Shown: positions 1-11,040 of the stretch, one piece after another
How positions within the stretch are numbered: position 1 is the stretch's first letter
Layout: every line of letters starts with the position of its first letter
DNA from: Schistocephalus solidus
Taxonomy: Eukaryota > Platyhelminthes > Cestoda > Diphyllobothriidea > Diphyllobothriidae
Assembly (NCBI GenBank): GCA_017591395.1
Contig: WEDG01000214.1
Coordinates: forward strand, 310,001 to 374,000
Length of the DNA: 64,000 nt
Reading direction: 5' to 3'
Made by a program: the position numbers and the translations under genes
The notes under the pieces: model-generated
What the model was told of the DNA's origin: nothing
The model's input: the letters and a program-made list of their open reading frames with translations, nothing else
Database searches by the model: none

Positions 1-899
1 AAAATTAATAGCTAAATGCAATGGGATAGTATTGTGATGTTGCTGACTGCGTATGAGGGTTCGGGACGCTCCTTGTTGGGTGAGAGGTAATATAGCAGTC
101 AGAGCTACTGTTTATAAACACCAGTGGAGGTGAGAGAGGACGAACTCATCGTAGACAACATGGTCGAAACGAAGAGGGGACAGTAGAGGTCACGAGATCA
201 TCATCGAGTTGCGACCTTGCTGACTGTATAGTCCATCACCAAAGAGGCGAAACCATCAGAACCCACCTCGATCATCAACAGATCCTGGAGACTATCGTCA
301 GGGTTGCAAATTCGAAGGAAAGTATCAAGGTTGTCAAGAGTTGGCAATGCTAGTTTAAAAGGAGGGGAAGAAAAGTGAATGCAAAGATTGACTCTGCAGA
401 GGATGATGGAAAATATAATTAGAGACCCATATAATATCAAGGAGCTGCCTCAAATACCAGGGGACCCTTTTCAAAAATCCAAAAAGTTACGAGTTTGGGA
501 AAGAAACAGACAATAAGGACTTTATATCTTTCGAAGTTAAATGTTTGCGTAATTTGGTTTTGAAAATAGCTAATGTAGACGACAACCTAATTTGCAGTGG
601 TAGATTATTCCATATGAAAGCATATTTGGAGGCAAAAACTGAGACCGGTTGGTTGTGGAGCTAAGGGGTGGTGAAATGATCATGGAGGAATTACGAGTGG
701 CATAGGGTCGATTAACCGGAGTGAGAGCGTTAATTCGTGAGATATTTGGGCTAGAATTAACGCGAAACAGGAAGCTGAGACCAGCTTCGAGTCTTCTAAC
801 CCACAGAAATTTAATTTTTGCTAACTGGCATCTATCCGTATAAGAGAAACTGGATCCAGGAAGAGAAAATAGTCTTCGAGTAAAAACCCTCTGAACTTT
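1..899. other. No recognisable gene
   Basis: AT-rich unique sequence. The only ORF is short (201-440, minus) and matches nothing I know. It may be the 3' part of the LINE relic at 900-2573. Confidence 0.4.
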
Positions 900-2573
900 T
901 TAAATCTTACTGTGGTCAGAGTCGTTCATCAGCCCAAATAGGGGACAGCAGTATTCGAGGATAGGAAGAACAAACATGCGGTATAGGTTTAAATTTATTT
1001 CCGGAAGGAAGAAATTATGTGATATAAAACCACATATCTGTGCAGCCTTTGCAGAAATTCGATCTGCATGAGGCGATAATGCTAGCTTATTCGTGTAACT
1101 TAGACCTAAGTCTTTTATGGTTGATCGTTCTAAAAGTGTACTATTTTGAAATACTAGGGGTCCAGGAACGTCAGGAACCTCAGACTCCATGAAGAATCTG
1201 TTGATAATCTGTGTCAAAACATGGGTTATCTGAGAGCAGCAAGACTTGATGATAAATTATGAGACAAAATCCGGTCCGGCAGCAGTTGAACTACGGACCT
1301 TTTTAAGGTGTTTCTCCATTCTTGTAACTGACATAGGAGAAAATACACTTGGCAGTGGCGAAATGTTGTTTGAGGGAATATTGGAGTCAGTGGCATAAAA
1401 TGGGCATTTAAAAAGTTTAAAGCAGCATCAACATGTGCCAGTTTACTGCATTGGTCCGTGAGACGCTGAAGAATCCTCCAGAGTTCAACAGAGGAAAGAT
1501 GGGATGAAGATGTAGAAGGAGAGGCAAAACATGACTAACAAACAGATCATTTAATCTGGAAATCTCTCTTTTTATTAGGACATTAACATCATTTAGACTA
1601 CAACGTAGGCCCAGTTTGTAGAGAAGTTCCTTTGTACGTTTTAAAAATTTTAGACAGGCAGAATGAATTCTGGCAGGTTTAACCATAACGGTATCAAGAG
1701 GACAGCAAACAGTTAAACAAATTATTTGTAAAATTTGGTAAGGAAGCTGGAGCAGGATTCGACGGTTGGATTAACTGAGGAAAGTGCGGATAGTGTAAGA
1801 TACACAAGTCTAAAGCAGACAAATGTTTTGTGGGGACGTGTCGCGAATCTTATGTTATCCTTTCGGGTTTGAGTTATAGCGCACCCGTAGAAGTGGGATA
1901 AATGTTTGGAAGGCGTAGTAACAGGATGATCGGAACCTGACAATGGAGCTCTGTTTTAACACAGGAAAAAGCTTGGTTTATAAAAACGTGACCAAGAGGG
2001 GCCTCAGCGCGAGTATTGAAGGAAAAAAGATCACTACAGCCAAACAGTGTAAGGAACTGTAAGTTTACGCGCTTTAAGTCACCACGCAGGACAATAAAGC
2101 ACGTTTTTGTGAAATAACGTCAAAAAATAGGTTTTAGGGACCCCTCACAGGCAGATGGGGGAATATTAGTCCTAACAAATATAATACCTTTGAAAATATT
2201 GAACAATCGGGGCTTGCATATGACAGCGATGACCTCTGTCAAATCATCGGAATATGAAAATTAGGACTTACAGTTAATACACCAATTCTAGCCACCCCAA
2301 AGCCTCTGCTGCGTGGTGAAGATTTTCTACTGGCTCGAAAGCAGCAGAAAGACGGGGGCTAATGAATTGCGCGTCAGTATCACTATGTAAGCATGTCTCT
2401 TTAAGACAAACCACTTCAGTCGTACAACAGTCTTGTTTCAACAAATGTAGGTACATATCGTGAATTTTGTTGAATAACGAATGACAATTTTTTGACAGGA
2501 AGCCTGGAATTGACAAGTTTTTTGGTTGACGCTTGAGGGGTATTTTCCAACCACAGCTGTTTTCCCGCCACAT
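900..2573 (-). mobile_element. CR1-like LINE relic (endonuclease and RT ends)
   Basis: The minus strand shows an apurinic-type endonuclease start near 2573-2274 (NCHSLFNKI..., with LKETCL where relatives have a TETWL motif). More endonuclease debris runs down to 1722, ending with an SDH motif, and then a basic linker at 1686-1417. The piece 1217-900 is the C-terminal RT/thumb region, with IKDLGLSYTNKL and PILEYC motifs. The RT palm between 1417 and 1217 is missing, so this copy carries an internal deletion as well as many stops. It is clearly more decayed than LINEs A to D. Confidence 0.65.
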
Positions 2574-2627
2574 AGGCCTTTGCCGCTACAAGCGAAAATG
2601 CGAGTTCGAGAAAGTAATTGAGAAGAA

Positions 2628-2870
2628 GCACATGCGATCGCTGGGACAAGAGCTTTATTCGCCTGACCTTTCGGAGTCCATCTCGAACCCATCATCAGAA
2701 ACAGTATCAGATACCGGTAATTCGTACACAATTAGCTTCGTCTCTGTCTCGTCGCTATACCGGGCTGTGGCAGGTGTGAACATGCATGCTTGTTTAATTC
2801 TCGGCTAAGGGAGCCAAGACCAAGGAACGCTTTAAGTGAGCATAAGGTTTGGTAGGTTGGTTATATACCC
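2628..2870 (-). repeat. Dispersed coding-derived repeat R1, copy 1
   Basis: The block matches other copies at 4030-4285 (right half) and 8428-8500 and 50835-50940 (left half). The minus strand keeps protein-like blocks across copies: a TLCS-x-KAF block at the right and a NKALVPAI block at the left. Family not recognised. Confidence 0.6.
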
Positions 2871-3690
2871 ATGTCATAACCCTAAATCGAATTGTGATTT
2901 CCCTGGTATTTATAAGTCCTATCGTGGGGGCCAAATTAACAGTCCGTACATCCACCAACCAAATGTCAACCTTGAAATGAAAAAAAAAACAAAATCTGTA
3001 TTCGAAAAATCCTCGCTAATGATCCAGTTTTGTGCACGTTATCGGGATCAGAAGCAACCACAGAGTAGCATTTCATAGACATTAAAATTCAGTGTGTTCC
3101 GGGTCTGCAGCTGGCATATGGTCGCAGTGTATGAAGCCGAAGGTGAACGGAGCTACAGCTTCACAAATTAGAAATAAAAGGATTTTCACGGAACTGGTTT
3201 GTCCGGTTAAACATTTTCTCTCCCTTTGGGAGTCAAAATATTGTCATGCTTTTAAACTTTTATCTCGAACTAAACACAAGCATTTATAGGTCTGTTAAAT
3301 CAATAAGTGTGTGCTATGACAGGGTAAAGTCCTTAAATAGCATATACGGGTAGTGTTACACAGACATTAACCATCGAAAACATGTTTTTTGTGAACCGTT
3401 TGCCAATTTTTGATTCTTACCTCAGGGTGAATTCCCTATAAGCTGTAATCGGCTCGTTGTGTGTCCACTTATGTTTGATAAGCAAGGAGCGTATCGGCTC
3501 TTCAAATGAAAATTTGTCATTGATCCAACACTGAAGTCAAAATCTTCATCACTAATGACAGGAGACACTAGAATGTGCATTTCTAGGTTCTAAGTTACAA
3601 TAGGACACTAACAACTGATTAAGACTAGCCTTTAGACCGTTTAAAGTGAGTCAGTTGGTCATCGTTCATACTTAGTTAAAATTCTCGCGA
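2871..3690. other. No recognisable gene
   Basis: Short plus-strand ORFs at 2836-3078 and 3092-3289 have no motif I recognise. Around 2880-2950 there is a faint match to the telomere-like repeat family (CCCTAAAT, then a GGCCA box). Confidence 0.35.
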
Positions 3691-3696
3691 AGGTTT

Positions 3697-3960
3697 CCTT
3701 ATATGGCCTCGTGAACAGGATAGGGGAAAGGACACACCCAATCCAATTAACAAAGTTGGCCCTGCGCATAATTACAGGAGGGGTAAATATCCGCGTGTCC
3801 TAAACCTAGTCTTAGCCTTAACATAAAACCTAACTTCTTGAAGATCAGAGATGAAACTAGTTATGATTGGCGAAAGTTAGCTTTCGATTCTTCCTACTCA
3901 GGCCTCTACAGTAATATAAGCGAGGCCAGATTAACAAAAGTTTAAACATCCAGTAACCAG
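3697..3960 (+). repeat. Degraded telomere-like TIR element fragment
   Basis: Starts with CCTTATATGGCC, like the left end of the elements at 5544 and 49315. Degenerate CCTAA/CTTAACAT repeats follow at 3795-3850. The right end was not found. Confidence 0.4.
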
Positions 3961-4029
3961 TACGTACGGGGAGACGGTTGAGGGTGTTCAAGGTTCAGGG
4001 GTTATAGTCTGGTCCTATCATGCGGCAGA

Positions 4030-4285
4030 GGTTAGGCAGAGGGAAGGAGGTGTCCGACAATTAGCTTGATTTTCGCTTCGTTGTGGTAGCGTGACGTGGC
4101 AGGTTTGAACACGCATGCTGAGTTCGTCATCGGCCAAGGGAGCCTTAAAGCCACTATGAACGCCTTCTGCGAGCATAAGGTTGGGTTGGTTAAACGTATG
4201 GCCACTGCCTCTGCCGTCACAAGTATCAGCTGACGCAGGAACTTGGAATGCCTCTCCGGCATTTCCTAGATTACTCATAATGGTT
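4030..4285 (-). repeat. Dispersed coding-derived repeat R1, copy 2
   Basis: Minus strand holds an open frame with AEAVAIRLTNPTLCSQKAF followed by a leucine/proline-rich block. It matches the plus-strand copy at 51590-51720 (AEGVAVRLAKPELCRQK) and the minus-strand copy at 2750-2870. Function unknown. Confidence 0.6.
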
Positions 4286-4329
4286 GGTTGACATCTTCCT
4301 GACGGCCGCTCTCAACCGAGTGAGCCAAA

Positions 4330-4946
4330 ATTACGTTAGAGACGGACTTTTCCATACCTTAGCCAGGCAGGATAGCGCTCTCGTATGCGCTTGTATAGGC
4401 GCCTAGTAGTTCGACCAATATAGCCTGTCCCCCTGGCGCAAGGGAAGGCCTATATGCAGAGTGAAGAGGTCCGAAGGGGCAGTCTATCCTTGCCTTCAAG
4501 GCGAAGATGTGGAGTGCTTGAGAACACTAGTCTTACCTTAGCGACCGAAAACGTGCGTGCGATAGCAGCGTTAAAGCGACTATGTAGAAGTTCGCTCGCC
4601 GGATCCTCTTGAAATGTCAGTGTCAGAAATAACTCCTTTTTATCAGCTGCCGGTAAGTCCGATTTTGGGAGATTTTCGTCGATATACTTCTTGATAAACT
4701 TTTCGAGGAAGCCATATTCTCGTAGCATGCTTTTTTTATAAAGGCAAGTTTGTTCTCCAGCGTACCTGGAGGGGATATTATCCTAGTTCGATTGGTGAGG
4801 CAGTGGACTAAGTTTCGTTTTTGACTATCTTCATTTAGGAGGGTGTCCAAATCCAGCTTTTTATCTGCTATCGCAAAAATGTCGTCAACAAATCCAGCAT
4901 AGGAATCAAGGTCCATTATAACTAGGAGACGGCGTGAAGGCAGCAT
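4330..4946 (-). mobile_element. Penelope-like element relic with GIY-YIG endonuclease
   Basis: From 4946 downward the minus strand reads YAGFVDDIFAI, the catalytic FVDD-type box of Penelope-like RTs, and then a thumb-like region with FIKKYIDENLP and lysine-rich blocks. A frameshift lies near 4730. In the second frame, past one TAG at 4448-4450, comes PCARGTGYIGRTTRRL then KRIRE: the C...GYIG-x-T-x-R signature of the GIY-YIG endonuclease that follows RT in canonical Penelope-like elements. The frame ends by stop near 4330. It encodes debris of an RNA-templated transposon and is not functional. Confidence 0.75.
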
Positions 4947-5543
4947 ATGCTTTCTTTAAATAGCACCTGAGAGACACTCGACGAGATTCTTGTCGAGCTT
5001 TCCCAGGAAAAACAGGTCTCATTTTTCAGTTTATTTCAGTGTCATTTTGTTAGCAAAAAAACTAGGATGCATATAATTTGGATAACAATCGGTTTTCAAT
5101 GGACCTTGCAATGGGCGGCTGGAAATTTTAACCTTGCTTTGTCCATGAACACGCCTAGGAAGGGATGCCATTGTACACTGGGCAGCCAATTTTCGCCAAA
5201 TACAACAGTCGTGGGTGGCTTTAAAGACACAATGCTACAATGTACAAAGCAGGCTGCAGCAGGCATATTCTTTTAAACAGGCTTAATTAATCTGCGCTGT
5301 TTGAAGGCGCACTCCCAGAGTTCACCCAATATGTCAGGAGGTTTAGTGCACACTTGGCCTAACTTCAACTGCAGTCAACGGAATAGGTATGAACAGACAA
5401 ATTCACCAAAACACTGCATCCCACACAGTTTGTTTAGAATGGAGGCACAGAAAAAGCAGATCAACGTTTAAGACAAGAGAAGTCGGCCACACCAGACGAT
5501 GAGCAGAGACAATGAGCTACCTCATGGCATTCACCGGTAGGGG
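4947..5543. other. No clear gene; possible Penelope RT debris
   Basis: This should contain the N-terminal RT of the Penelope-like relic, but no motif is certain. A short perfect hairpin (CTCGAC ... GTCGAG) lies at about 4979-5000. Confidence 0.3.
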
Positions 5544-5938
5544 TGCCTTGTATAGCCACCTACACAGGACAATTGAAAAGGACCCGCTCCACCCGCTTAA
5601 AATAGGTATCTTCACGGTAAATTTCAGGAAGGGTAAATCTACCCGTGTCTGAACGCTAACACTGACCCTAACATACAAGGAAATTACAACCTTAATATTA
5701 ACCCTAGCCCTATCCTATACCTAAAAAAGACAGTTAACACTATAGAAACCTTAATTCTTAGCCTAATAATGACCCTAACCCCCAAATCTGACCTTAAGCT
5801 CAAACCGAAACCTAACCCTAAACTTGACCTTAACCCTCATATTAATCCTAAATATAATTTCCTTGGAATTTAGCGCAAAGCCACATATAAGGTGGACGGT
5901 TCCTAATTCCATATCCGTTTTGACAGCCATACAAGGCA
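5544..5938. mobile_element. TIR element with internal telomere-like repeats, copy 1
   Basis: Left end TGCCTTGTATAGCCACC (5544-5560) and right end GACAGCCATACAAGGCA (5922-5938) are imperfect inverted repeats. The interior (5640-5830) is a run of degenerate CCTAACCC-like hexamers, followed by a conserved GGAATTTAGCGCAAAGCCAC block. A second copy is at 49315-49672. Confidence 0.65.
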
Positions 5939-6598
5939 TCGACCCCGTCGCAGTAAACAGAAGAGTCAGTGGGCGCGTTCACATTTACGAGAACTTGTAT
6001 ACATGATTGAGGACACGGTCACAGAACCATAGGAATGATGTGAGAGTTACGTTACAGGTGTTCAGACAGTGTTCAAACACAGACAAGATGCCAGCAGGCT
6101 AACGGACGGAAAATTGCATTCCCATTGTTTTTGGGCTCCGGACTTCGTGCCCACAAAGACGATCGTTTAACGACTAGCCAAGGCACAGGCTCATCGAAAA
6201 TCACTGTCCGATTTGAGAAAAAAGGTTAACCAACAGACCGCGATGGCTTACGCAGGCCTTAAAAATCGAAGTTAACAAAAAGCGGAGATTGTGGAAAAAA
6301 TAGCTTACGGACGGAACACCTGCACCTCTAAATGCGTAAAAAATGCAGATAAATCGGGTCAAGGGACTTATTTTTAGAACAAGACAGGCTTTCGAAGGGG
6401 ACCTGCTGAACTGGGCCACCGTGAACCCGAAACTGTTTTACGGTTACCTCAGGCAGAATACACAGAATACCCCTGCTGAGGACCGCCGAGGGCATAGACC
6501 TTACTGAAGACGGTGCGAAGGCTGATCATCTTTCGGAATTTTTCCAGTCGGTTTTCACAAAGGAAACGAGATACGATCACCCTACCGATGGCTTCGAA

Positions 6599-7474
6599 GT
6601 GGATACAATAGTCGAGACTGTTAATTTCACCGAGACTACTGTCCTCAAGGAACTTTTGGGGTTAAAGCAAACTAAGTCTCTGGGTCCCTATGAAGTACCT
6701 GCCAAGCTGCTGAAAGAGCTCGCGAGAGAGTTGGCAAAACCACTCTCTACGCTTTTCCAAACATCCTTTCAGACCGGAAGTCTACCAGCCGACTGGAAAT
6801 CCGCATGGATTACACCGCTTTATAAGGGTGGAAGCCGGGTCTCTGCAAACAATTATCGACCGGTCAGCCTAACTTCAGTTTGCTGCAAAATCATGGAAAA
6901 AATAATTAAGCAACAACTAATGCAGTTCTTCGAACATAACAATCTGTTATCCGAAGCCCAGCACGGTTTCCGTAGAGGTAGATCCTGCGTCACAAATTTG
7001 CTCTACTGTTTAGAACGTTGGACTGAAGCGGTCGATAGAGGAAAAACGGTGCACGCAGTCTATATTGACTTCAAAAAGGCTTTTGATAGCGTGCCGCACC
7101 ACCGCCTTCTTTATAAACTCAACTTCATAGGCGTAAGAGGTAGACTTCTGACATGGATGGAAAACTTCTTAACTGCCCGCTCACAAACTGTCCATATCAG
7201 CGACAAACAGTCGACTAAAGTTGAGGTTGAGAGTGGTGTTCCCCAAGGCTCTGTTCTCGGCCCTATTTTGTATATTGTCTACATCAACGATTGTGCCAAC
7301 GAACTGGACTGCGATATTGCCATGTTTGCCGATGATCTCAAACTTTGGCGCGTCATTCAAACTGCGGCTGATGAAGAGAACTTGCAGGCAAACTTAAATC
7401 GACTCCAGAAATGGTCAAATGACTGGCTCTTGCTGTTTAATGAGAGCAAGTGCAACATCATACGAGTCAGGTAA
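6599..7474 (+). pseudogene. LINE A reverse transcriptase domain
   Basis: An open frame of about 290 codons. RT motifs appear in order: NNYRPVSLTSVCCKIMEK, the HGFRRGRSC box, YIDFKKAFDSVPHHRLL (motif A with its Asp), SGVPQGSVLGP (motif B), and MFADDL with the catalytic FADD at 7324-7335. The frame actually begins upstream near 6490, so the listed start is not a real initiation site. It ends at TAA 7472-7474, in frame with the downstream piece. It would copy LINE RNA into DNA at a nicked target. Confidence 0.9.
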
Positions 7475-7519
7475 AGCAATCCTTCGAATCGTACGGTTTA
7501 CAGTCTGAATGGCATTCCA

Positions 7520-8146
7520 TTGAAAGAAGTGGATGTCCAAAAGGACCTTGGAGTCTGGATCACGCCCTCGCTTAAACCCTCCCTACATTGCGCAATGGTA
7601 GCGAAGTCAGCCATGTCGATTCTGTACCTCGTTAAACGAGCTTTTGCAGCCTTCACTACCAACTGCTTCGCTAAAGTCTTCGGAACATTCGTGCGGCCAC
7701 AGTTGGAGTCCGCTATCCAAGCTTGGAGGCCCTGGGCGGCGAAGGACATCAACATCCTCGAAAAGGTCCAAAGGCGAGCAACCAAACTTGTCCTTGGACA
7801 TGGCTCACAGCCTTATGAAACACGGCTGTCGAGTCTCAATCTCTTTCCCTTGCACTATAGACAGCTTCGGGGGGATCTGATACTAACATTCCGCATACTA
7901 CGCGTCCAGGACTGTTGTCTCGTCCCAGGGGAATTCTTCGAGTTAGCAAAAACAACGAACTTGAGAGGTCATCCTCTCAAATTACGTGTGACTGGAGCAA
8001 GGCTAGACACTTGGAAGTACTTCTTCTCCAAAAGAGTAGTCGAAGCTTGGAATAGTCTTCCTCTGGATGCTGTTATGTCGGACTCCTTGGATGTTTTTAA
8101 GCGAAAGTTAGATCGATATAATGGTGCGAGCTACAACACGAACTGA
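7520..8146 (+). pseudogene. LINE A C-terminal RT/thumb domain
   Basis: Same frame as the RT domain, separated only by the TAA at 7472-7474. It shows KDLGVWITPSLKPS, AIQAWRPW, LEKVQRRATKLV and YRQLRGDL, the conserved C-terminal blocks also present in LINEs B and C, and ends FKRKLDRYN near the stop. No zinc-finger tail follows, unlike LINE D. Confidence 0.88.
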
Positions 8147-8427
8147 AAGCTGCAAGTGTGACATCAGAAAATAGGGCATTCATGACACTACTAGCTATAT
8201 TTGAGTAACATTTCTTTATGTTTGTTTTTTTGTTCGAGGGCTTGCATTCTCCCATTATTCCCATGCTGGGGTCCTCGAGGTCTTTGCTGCTTAACTTATT
8301 TGCACACCTTGGTGACACCGTGAGTGTTCACATCAGCTGGACCTGGCCTCGTTTACATTATAGCAAGTTCCATGTCATCCAAGATCCTTCAGGTGCGCCA
8401 ACAACTAAGCATTTGAGAAGTAGACGC

Positions 8428-8790
8428 GATCGGTGGCACGTGAGCTTTTTTCGCCTGACACTGGATTCAGGCTTGAATTCATCAGCAGATACGGATAATT
8501 AATACATATGGAGTTGCGGTATTTATGCGATGCAATCGCTTTAGTACCGCACACCTATGACAATTAATGCCTCCCCCTTCATCGAACATGATTGTCCACT
8601 GATGCGATAGTGGCTTGCTGGCCGGCGTTCCAGGCGTTACGCACTGAAATTTCATCAACTATGTTGGACGTTGGCGTGACGATCGCTCGGCCATCTGGCG
8701 CACTGAGACTGGCGTTGAAAACGGTGTTTGCCTGCGCGCTCCCGATAGGATGATTACGCCAGCCCGATTATGACTCGGCACAGAATTTGG
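8428..8790 (-). repeat. Dispersed coding-derived repeat R1, copy 3
   Basis: About 360 bases matching 50835-51210. Both copies keep on the minus strand a DGRA-x2-TPT block and a GQQA-x-IA block. The repeat lies between LINE A and LINE D1 and belongs to neither by sequence. Confidence 0.6.
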
Positions 8791-9060
8791 GGTGGGTGGG
8801 GTTCAGTAATGAGACTTCGTTTGGCCAACATAATTAGCCACTCGAGGTGAGCTAGATGGCCGAACGGAAATCTGAAACTTCAGGCGTTTGCCGACGCATT
8901 TTAAAAGACGCTCTCCTGGTAGTAACTGAGGGGTGCGCCCGAGTACTGAAGCAGAAGTTACGTGTTATCAAGGGGACCGCACCGCTGCTCAGCTCTCACG
9001 GCACAACACTAATGACAGAGAAATCGTAAATTCTGAAGCGCTGGGCCGAGCACTTCAGAA

Positions 9061-10640
9061 GTGTCCTTAATTGCTCATCAGCCATCTCAGATGTTGCCAT
9101 TGAGCGGCTGCCTCAAGTGGACACGAACAATGACCTGGATCTGCCGCCTTCCCTACCAGAAACCATCCGGGCCGTGCAGCAGATTTCCAGCGGTAAAGCA
9201 CGGGATCCGACGCAATTCCACCGGATGCCTACAAGCACGGTGGGACCCGGCTGATGGCAGAAATGACAACACTCTTCCAGGAGATGTGGCGCCAAGGACA
9301 AGTTCCTCAGGATTTCTACGACGCGACCATCGCCCATCTCTACAAACGGAAGGGGAACTGGCAACTCTGTGATAATCACAGAGGCATCTCGTTGCTCAAC
9401 ATCACCGGGAAGACCTTCGCCCGTATCCTTCTCAATCGTCTGAACGGTCACCTAGAGCAGGGCCTGTTCCCGGAAAGCCAATGTGGCTTCCGCCGTAACC
9501 GCGGAACAACCGACGTGATCTTTGCCACCCGCCATCTACAAGAGAAGTGCCAGGAGATGCGAACTCACCTATACACTACCTTCGTGGATCTGACGATAGC
9601 CTTTGACACGGTGAATCGCGACGGACTGTGGAAAGTCATGCAGAAATTTGGCTGTCTTGAGTGGTTCACGCACATGGTGCATCAGCTTCATGACGGGATG
9701 ACGGCGCGCGTCACTGACAAAGGGACGGTATCCGAAGAATTCGCAGTGACCAACGGAGTGAAGCAGGGCTGCGTATTGGCTCCCACCCTGTTCAGCCTCA
9801 TGTTCTCGGCTATGCTGATGGACGCCTACCGTGATTAACAGACTGGTATCCGCATCACCTATAGAACTAACGGACACCTTTTCAACAGTCGTCGTATGCA
9901 GGCGTCAGCGCGCATGTCTACGACTACAGTCCATGACTTGCTCTTCGACCCGACTGCACCCTTAACACCGTGACGGAGGAGGACATGCAAAGGAGCATGG
10001 ACCTCTTCGCCGCAGGCTGTGCCGATGTTGGATTAACAATCAGTGCAACCAAAACGGTTGTCATGCACCAGCCGCCACCCAGTGCGGAATACAATGCACC
10101 CCGAATCAATGTAAACCGTGCTCAACTCAAAAACGTGGAAACCTTCGCTTATCTAGGAAGCACGCTGTCACGCAAAACGAGAATTGATGACGAGGTTGCC
10201 CAACGGATGTCCAAAGCTAGTCAGGCCTTCGGCCGGCTGCAATCCCCCGTGTGGAATCGTACGGTATTCACCTGAACACCGAAATGAAGATGTAATTGGC
10301 CGTTGTCTTGACGACACTCCTTTACGGAGCGGATTCCTGGACCATCTACTCGAACTAAGCCAGGAAGCTGAATCACTTCCATCTCAGCTGCCTCCGCAGA
10401 ATACTGAAGCTGAGATGGCAAGACCGAATCCCGGACACGGAAGTCCTGGATCGGATCGGAATCCTCAGCATCCACGCCATGCTGAGGCACGTGCAATTGC
10501 GATAGAGCGGCCACCTGGTGAGAATGGACGACGAGCGACTACCCAAACGACTTTTCTACGGAGATGTCGCTACGGGTGCCCGACGACAGGGAGGACAAAA
10601 ACGACGCTACAAGTACACTTTGAAGAAATCACTGAAGCAA
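9061..10640 (+). pseudogene. LINE D1 reverse transcriptase
   Basis: Motifs in order: ISSGKA near 9180 with a small frameshift after it; NHRGISLLNITGKTFARI; CGFRRNRGTTD; FVDLTIAFDTVNRDGLW (motif A); and NGVKQGCVLAPTLFSLMF (motif B). After the TAA at 9836 come TVHDLLF and a destroyed catalytic box: D2 reads FVDD here, while D1 differs in several bases and lacks one, which shifts the frame. Downstream are [13 protein letters not shown] and, in other frames, the WRGHLV-RM and [10 protein letters not shown] blocks. The protein would be an endonuclease/RT; this copy is inactive. Confidence 0.88.
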
Positions 10641-11040
10641 CTGCAAATCAATCACTGTCCTCGCGCATTCACTCATCTCATGGGCCTATTCGGTCACATG
10701 CGCATCCATGACAGCAGGATTCACCGCAATGCCAACAACACCGATACACCATGCACACCCTCCCCTCCTGCCATTCTAAGCGCCACTGCCACCCCCACTT
10801 CCACGAATGACACCCCCCAGCCTATACCGATTTCTCCTGCCCACACTGCACCCGCAAATTCAACTCACGCATCGGCCTGGTCGGTCACTTGCGAATCGAT
10901 CGCGAGGAGGCTGGTGAACCATCGCCTGGGGCTCTGACATACAGTCGACGCGCCCGCCTTCACTGCCCTCACTGCTCCCGCACATTAACACACCGCATGG
11001 GCCTATTAGGACACATGCGCCTCCATGACAACTTGTGGTA
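10641..11040 (+). pseudogene. LINE D1 C-terminal C2H2 array (two fingers lost)
   Basis: The first remaining finger is HCPRAFTHLMGLFGHMRIH. A second, NSRIGLVGHL-like finger (about 10855-10905) carries a frameshift. A third, SRTLTHRMGLLGHMRLH-like, ends at a stop near 11040. LINE D2 has two additional fingers before these, absent here because RT is fused directly to the third finger. Confidence 0.75.

Larger units (their letters stand above)
6195..8146 (+). mobile_element. LINE A: 5'-truncated non-LTR retrotransposon
   Basis: The element starts within the linker between endonuclease and RT (about 6195-6470, with NRVKGLIF and NPKLFYGYLRQ, and a frameshift near 6470). It runs through a full RT and C-terminal domain to TGA at 8144-8146. 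It is the same broad family as LINEs B and C. No endonuclease domain is visible upstream. The 3' UTR after 8146 is shorter than and unlike those of B and C, so A belongs to a related subfamily. Confidence 0.88.

Noticed and set aside
8428..8490. A hammerhead-ribozyme-like CTGATGA ... GAAA on the minus strand with a GCCTGA/TCAGGC stem
   Set aside because: Six unpaired bases separate the core from the stem, and the other copies of this repeat lose the core motif while keeping the protein frame.
9113..9451. Long minus-strand ORFs inside LINE D1 and other elements
   Set aside because: They are antisense shadows of the RT frame.
10641..11040. Independent cellular C2H2 gene
   Set aside because: The fingers directly follow LINE RT blocks and recur with the same tail in D2 and D3, so they belong to the element.
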